IMG/VR virus record: IMGVR_UViG_3300037840_000303
Span: 1-33,293 of that record
Length of the DNA: 33,293 nt
Direction: 5' to 3' (one strand)
DNA from: a virus
Shown: positions 29,506-33,293 of the stretch, in pieces
Position numbering within the stretch: position 1 is the stretch's first letter
Layout of the letters: every line of letters starts with the position of its first letter
Translations under genes and position numbers: made by a program
Notes under the pieces: model-generated
Told to the model about the DNA's origin: nothing
The model's input: only the letters and a program-made list of their open reading frames with translations
Database searches by the model: none

Positions 29506-30451
29506 GCTGCTGGTACCACCGGACGGTCCGCTTCAGGCCGGTAGCGAAATCCGTCTCCGGCAGGTCACCGAGCGACCGCGTTTTCGTCATGTCGGGCAGC
29601 CGGCGAGGCGGGGAGCCTTTCGGGAGGGCGCCGGGCTGCACCTTGATCACCCGGTCGTAGCAGACAGCTACCTGCAGGGCCACCTCATAGATGGACCGCT
29701 CGTCCATCGTCCCGACATTGTAGACACTGGAGGAATCCGCTTTCTTCAGGAGCAGCATCAGCTGGCTGATGCAGTCCTCGATGTAGCAGAAACTCCGGGT
29801 TTCCAGCCCGCTGCCCTGAATCGGGAACGGGATGATCCCATGATGTTCCTTGACTAGCTTGTTCATCCGGATGCAGAATTCCGGGATGACGTGCTCCCGG
29901 CCCATGTCCTCACCGTAACAGTTATGCGGCCTCGCGATGACCAGCCGGTCCAGCACGCCGGTCCGGGCCCACGCCAGGGCCATCAGCTCGCAGGCGATCT
30001 TGCCGCCGCCATAGGAGTAACGCGGATTGAGGACATCCGGCACCATCAGGGGGATGGTTTCCGGGGTGGGCACCACGGATGCCACCTGGTATGCCTCCGA
30101 GGAGGAGACGAGCAGCAGTTCCCCGCAGCCCGTCTCCTCGCACGCAGACAGGACATTCAGCATCCCCCGGACGGCCACGTCCAGCACCTGCCGGGGCTCG
30201 GAGTAAAACGTCTGAGTCCCCTGCAGGTAGGCCAGGTGGATAACCGAGTCGCAGCCCCACATGGCCTGCCGTACCACGTCCGGGTCCCGGACGTCCCCGG
30301 AGAAAATACTGCAGGCTTTCCCGAGGGAATGCAGTCGCTGCGGCTTTCCCCGGGAAAAATCATCCAGTACGGTAACTTCATGCTCCGCCAGGAGCCGCCG
30401 GACCAGCGCCGAGCCGATGAAGCCCGCACCCCCGGTTACCAGGTAATGCAC
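29498..30451 (-). CDS. NAD-dependent sugar epimerase/dehydratase (extended SDR)
   Basis: 317 residues; GTG 30451 follows GGAGG by six bases. It shows the Rossmann motif TGGAGFIG at residues 6-13, a SGDVRD segment, the VIHLAYLQG strand, the catalytic Ser region LLVSSSEAYQV and YGGGK as the YxxxK motif, and RPHNCYG and SFCYIEDC near the substrate site. It acts on a nucleotide sugar as an epimerase or 4,6-dehydratase. It is first in the cassette SDR, C-methyltransferase, cupin, GT2. Its ribosome site lies within a hairpin. Confidence 0.9.
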   Translation of the reverse strand: MHYLVTGGAGFIGSALVRRLLAEHEVTVLDDFSRGKPQRLHSLGKACSIFSGDVRDPDVVRQAMWGCDSVIHLAYLQGTQTFYSEPRQVLDVAVRGMLNVLSACEETGCGELLLVSSSEAYQVASVVPTPETIPLMVPDVLNPRYSYGGGKIACELMALAWARTGVLDRLVIARPHNCYGEDMGREHVIPEFCIRMNKLVKEHHGIIPFPIQGSGLETRSFCYIEDCISQLMLLLKKADSSSVYNVGTMDERSIYEVALQVAVCYDRVIKVQPGALPKGSPPRRLPDMTKTRSLGDLPETDFATGLKRTVRWYQQHG

Positions 30452-30458
30452 TCGCTAC

Positions 30459-30484
30459 CTCCGCAGAAATAATTTCCTGCGGAG
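30459..30484 (-). promoter_or_regulatory. hairpin covering the SDR ribosome site
   Basis: CTCCGCAG (30459-30466) pairs with CTGCGGAG (30477-30484), and inner A/T pairs extend it. On the minus strand the Shine-Dalgarno GGAGG (30458-30462) is almost wholly within the 3' arm, so translation of the sugar cassette could be held low by this fold. Confidence 0.5.
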
Positions 30485-30485
30485 A

Positions 30486-31010
30486 TTATAGCACGCCGGG
30501 GAATACGGTAATGGAACTTCCGACCGGCGTGGCGAGATAGATAACCCCGGATCCGACGTGATCCTGGACCAGCGGGTTGGCGAACGTGATCTGGCTGGAC
30601 GCCGTGGTCGAGTTGACCACCTGCGACTCCCAGCCGGTCCCGGTGGTAGTGCCCACGATGATCGTGGTTCCTGCAGCAAGGGATGCCGGGACCGCTGCGG
30701 TCAGGGTAATGGCGGTAGTCCCTACCGTCACCGCTGACGCAGACATGGTGCCAGCCGCAGCTCCCACGGCCACCCCGGACAACGCGTACAGGGTGCTCGG
30801 GCAGTTCTGCAGCTCAATCGGCCGGTTCCCGGGATAGATGGGCAGGGAGTTGTTCTGCGTCATCTGGGAGCCGCCCACGTACACCGCGCTCTTCCCGGGG
30901 TTGTACAGCCGCACGGACGGCCCGGCCACGCCCGGCGTCGGGGTGAAGATCCACGTCGGGGTCACCGCAGGAGACACGTTATTCGGAGAGCCGGGCGGAA
31001 AGTTAGGCAT
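30486..31010 (-). CDS. beta-rich probable capsid decoration protein
   Basis: 174 residues; ATG 31010 follows AAGGAGG by four bases. It has two parts: residues 1-75 carry the shared pattern (VRLYNPGKSAVYVGGSQMTQNNSLPIYPGNRPIELQ), as in three other genes here, and residues 80-170 are a Thr/Ala/Val repeat-like strand region (ASAVTVGTTAITLTAAVPASLAAGTTIIVG) with few charges. The build suits an outer capsid or fibre protein. It lies between the capsid gene and the sugar cassette, so it is a good candidate acceptor for glycosylation because of its many Ser and Thr. Confidence 0.7.
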   Translation of the reverse strand: MPNFPPGSPNNVSPAVTPTWIFTPTPGVAGPSVRLYNPGKSAVYVGGSQMTQNNSLPIYPGNRPIELQNCPSTLYALSGVAVGAAAGTMSASAVTVGTTAITLTAAVPASLAAGTTIIVGTTTGTGWESQVVNSTTASSQITFANPLVQDHVGSGVIYLATPVGSSITVFPGVL

Positions 31011-31038
31011 AGAGCCTCCTTACTTGCTTCCCGCTGGA

Positions 31039-31359
31039 TTACGCCAGCGAGACGGCAGTGGCGTACCCGATGGACACGGACGAGCTGCCGGCGCCGGCAA
31101 TCGCGGTTACCGGGACGGCGTTCGGCACCTGGCACTGATGCAGCAGGAGAGTCCCGCCCGCCGGGATCTGGAAACTGGCCACCGAGGTAGCCACGTTGGA
31201 AACACCCATGCCGATGAAGATGGCAGCAGTCCCGGAGTTGCTGATCACCAGGTCCTGGGCAGATGCGAAAGTAGAGGCAGTTGCCGCAGCAGTGGTATAT
31301 ACCGTGCCTGCGGTCGTGGTCACGGACGCGACAGTCTGCCAGGTAGCTGCAATAGCCAC
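31039..31359 (-). CDS. small beta-rich probable capsid decoration protein
   Basis: 106 residues; GTG 31359 follows AAGGAG by four bases. Nearly uncharged and rich in Thr, Ala and Val (WQTVASVTTTAGTVYTTAAATAS, LVISNSGTAAIFIGMGVSNVAT, IPAGGTLLLHQCQVPNAVPVTAIAGAGSSSVSIGY). The IFIGMG core followed by a PAGG turn matches the related proteins at 30486, 26836 and 26618. It is the first gene after the major capsid gene, the normal place for decoration proteins. Confidence 0.72.
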   Translation of the reverse strand: MAIAATWQTVASVTTTAGTVYTTAAATASTFASAQDLVISNSGTAAIFIGMGVSNVATSVASFQIPAGGTLLLHQCQVPNAVPVTAIAGAGSSSVSIGYATAVSLA

Positions 31360-31396
31360 ATAACTCCTTGGTTAGTCGAGCAGGTAATGAATGGCA

Positions 31397-31423
31397 GCAG
31401 GCCCCGGGGATCCCGGGGCCTGC
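31397..31423 (-). terminator. perfect 12-bp hairpin after the major capsid gene
   Basis: GCAGGCCCCGGG (31397-31408) pairs with CCCGGGGCCTGC (31412-31423) around GAT. It lies nine bases after the capsid stop. No T-run on either strand. It may partly stop transcription, so that capsid message exceeds downstream message, or stabilise the capsid message end. Confidence 0.55.
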
Positions 31424-31431
31424 CTGCTTTG

Positions 31432-33293
31432 TCAGCTGTAAGGCGTGGTGTCGCTTACCTGGAGGCCCTGAAGAATTCCCGAGTACATCGGGGCATGCGC
31501 GACAAGGCTTCCCAGGAGGAAAATCGAGTAACGGAAGGTGGCGTCGATAACCGGCCACGCCACGCTGATGTAATCCTGGACGACGGTCATCTCCCAGGCG
31601 TTATCCACGTGAGACCAGGTCTGCGGCAGCTGGTAGCTCATCAGCAGCGCGGTGCCCTGGCTCATCCACGGGTGGACGGTCAGCTTCACGGTGCTGCGGG
31701 TGACCGGGTTGACGAATTCCGCAACCGCTGCGCCGGCCCGGATGCCGGAAATCTGGTTCTGATCGATGTTGAGCAGGTAGTTCAGGCTGTTCCCCTGCAG
31801 CAGCATGTCATTAGCCAGCCGCATGAGATCGCCACCATCAGCCACGATCTCACTCGGGTCCGCCTTGTAAACACCAGGCGCGACATTGTTCAGCCCGTTA
31901 TTCTCCCACAGGGCGTCGAGCGCCGTGAAAATGGCGTTCGTGCTCAGGTGAGTGCCGACGGACTGGTTGATGTAACCGCCCTGCCAGACGTTACTCCCGG
32001 TGAACCCGACGTTGGCGTACGGGCCGGAGCCGGCGGCGGACAGCCCGGACAGAACCGGGATGAGACCTTCCATGCGGTTGGATCCGCCGGTCCCGGTGTC
32101 CACGGTCATGGCCTGGGCGGCTGCCCCGGTCTGGACATTCTGCAGGGTGAACCGGGCGCCACCGAAAGAGTTCGCGGTCTGCGACCCCTGGAAGGTGGTA
32201 GCCCCGGCCGTGCCGGTGCCGCTCTGGATGGACGTGCCGACGGTCAGGTTGTAGTTCCCTGCGCCGGACAGCTGCACATACAGGTTGTACTGCTGGGCCC
32301 CCGCCACGGGAGTCACGGTGACGTCCACGACCGAGGTGGCTGCGGTGATGTTCACCGAGGCCGAGGCGGCCGAGGCAATGCTCTCCCCGAAGAAGTTCAG
32401 CGCGGTAACCTTCACCTTCACCGCAGTTCCGGAGGTAATTGCCGTCTCGTTCGACCCCGCATTCCTCGCGGAAAGAGTCGGGGCTGCCGGGGTGGCCAGG
32501 TTCTGCGAGGAACCCGCCATGAGCTGGTATTCCTCACCCAGCATCATTTCCTGCAGGAGAACCAGGTTGGCCAGTGCCGAAACATCCTCGAACCCCTGGC
32601 CTTCGAACTGGGCAAGCCAGCTCAAAGACTCCGTGAGCCCAAAGAAACGATACGGGACCTGGAGCTTGTACTCCGTCTGGCTTCCGGTCTTGGGAAGGTT
32701 CAGCGGCCACGAGGACGATGCCAGGGTGCCACCGGACTGAACCAGCTCCGGCATGGAGATGTCCACGATTCCCTGACCGCCGGTCTGCGACCCGGAAATA
32801 CCGATCAGGCCGTAAACCTGCCGGGAAGCGCCCTGCCCGGCCGGACGCGGGAACTTATTCCGGAAAAGAGTATATACCGGGTAGATAAGCCGCGAGGGTG
32901 CCAGCAGGTCAAACGGCACCAGGCCGTACGGGGTCCCGCTCAGGCCCAGGTTCGTCGCGGTGAACGACTTCTGCAGCTCAGACGACCGGTTCAGCTGGTA
33001 GGCGATCGGCGCGAAGCTGCGGTGCTGCCGGAAGTCGGGAGACATCCGGCTCAGCACGGCATCCATGTCCCGGGTGCCGTGCATGGAGGCCACCCGGACG
33101 TCACGGGCGACGTCCATGGCCTTAGTGAGGATCTCCCCGGCGTTACGTCCCTCAGTCAGGGGAACGCCGTCGTTCATGACATGCCCGGCACCTTTCACCA
33201 GCTCCTTGGCCTTAGTGGTGAAAAGGGCTTCGTAATCGGTCCGGCGGGCCGCCTTGGCCATCTGCTCGTTGACGACGCCGACCGCACCGCCGC
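31432..33293 (-). CDS. major capsid protein with Ig-like insertion, 5' end cut by the window
   Basis: The frame is open to the window edge (GAVGVVNEQ precedes the first Met at 33261, which has no good ribosome site), so the start lies outside. Counting from that Met, residues 100-250 (GLVPFDLLAPSRLIYPVYTLFRNKFPR, YRFFGLTESLSWLAQFEGQGFEDVSAL) and 400-609 (GGDLMRLANDMLLQGNSLNYLLNIDQ, VHPWMSQGTALLMSYQLPQTW) fit an HK97-fold capsid protein of actinophages. Residues about 254-342 (AAPTLSARNAG..., VKVKVTALNFFGES, VDVTVTPVAGAQQYNLYVQLSG) form an Ig/FN3-like domain inserted in the shell protein and probably shown on the surface. Confidence 0.88.
   Translation of the reverse strand, partial: GGAVGVVNEQMAKAARRTDYEALFTTKAKELVKGAGHVMNDGVPLTEGRNAGEILTKAMDVARDVRVASMHGTRDMDAVLSRMSPDFRQHRSFAPIAYQLNRSSELQKSFTATNLGLSGTPYGLVPFDLLAPSRLIYPVYTLFRNKFPRPAGQGASRQVYGLIGISGSQTGGQGIVDISMPELVQSGGTLASSSWPLNLPKTGSQTEYKLQVPYRFFGLTESLSWLAQFEGQGFEDVSALANLVLLQEMMLGEEYQLMAGSSQNLATPAAPTLSARNAGSNETAITSGTAVKVKVTALNFFGESIASAASASVNITAATSVVDVTVTPVAGAQQYNLYVQLSGAGNYNLTVGTSIQSGTGTAGATTFQGSQTANSFGGARFTLQNVQTGAAAQAMTVDTGTGGSNRMEGLIPVLSGLSAAGSGPYANVGFTGSNVWQGGYINQSVGTHLSTNAIFTALDALWENNGLNNVAPGVYKADPSEIVADGGDLMRLANDMLLQGNSLNYLLNIDQNQISGIRAGAAVAEFVNPVTRSTVKLTVHPWMSQGTALLMSYQLPQTWSHVDNAWEMTVVQDYISVAWPVIDATFRYSIFLLGSLVAHAPMYSGILQGLQVSDTTPYS

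Overview
The window reads as part of the genome of a tailed phage (siphovirus type) of a high-GC actinobacterium. It holds a major capsid gene, head-tail connectors, a tail tube gene, a frameshifting tail-assembly chaperone, a 1,514-residue tape measure, a large minor tail protein and a lysis module, all in order on the minus strand. There are also phage tRNA genes, a dCTP deaminase, free-standing homing endonucleases and many tiny cysteine-rich proteins. Start codons are often GTG or TTG behind strong Shine-Dalgarno sequences, and neighbouring genes overlap by a few bases. I see no integrase, repressor, CRISPR array or insertion sequence.

Positions 1-3342 (plus strand) carry a 5'-cut LAGLIDADG-like endonuclease, tRNA-Tyr, tRNA-Arg and tRNA-Cys, three small zinc-ribbon genes, an odd tRNA-like element (1293-1366), dCTP deaminase, a candidate circularly permuted tRNA (3' half at 2060-2096, 5' half at 2100-2136), a phage protein of unknown function with a textbook terminator, and a small membrane protein.

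Positions 3321-6735 (minus strand) hold lysis and membrane genes: endolysin, a small zinc protein, several small membrane proteins, a coiled-coil tail-anchored protein and a family-17-like glycosyltransferase. Positions 6760-8141 (plus) are an island with a zinc-ribbon protein, an HNH endonuclease and a GIY-YIG endonuclease.

Positions 8160-22256 (minus) hold the tail module: minor tail protein with glycine-rich and LamG-like parts, a small tail protein, a zinc protein, tape measure, a gp10-like protein, a GT4 glycosyltransferase, the chaperone pair with an A AAA AAG slippery site, tail tube protein and connectors. Positions 22328-23735 (plus) are a second island: an unknown protein, a DEDDh exonuclease, a tiny secreted peptide and a 50-residue protein.

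Positions 23732-33293 (minus) hold a head-tail connector, several zinc-binding or SAP-containing head-region proteins, four related small beta-rich proteins (probable capsid decoration), a sugar cassette (SDR, C-methyltransferase, cupin, GT2) placed between the decoration genes, and the major capsid gene running off the right edge. The sugar genes and the two other glycosyltransferases suggest that the virion carries a methyl-branched sugar.

The most unusual signals are the permuted tRNA candidate, a D-armless tRNA-like element, the virion-sugar cassette, a piece of the tail-tube gene copied into its neighbour, and coding islands antisense to the late operon.
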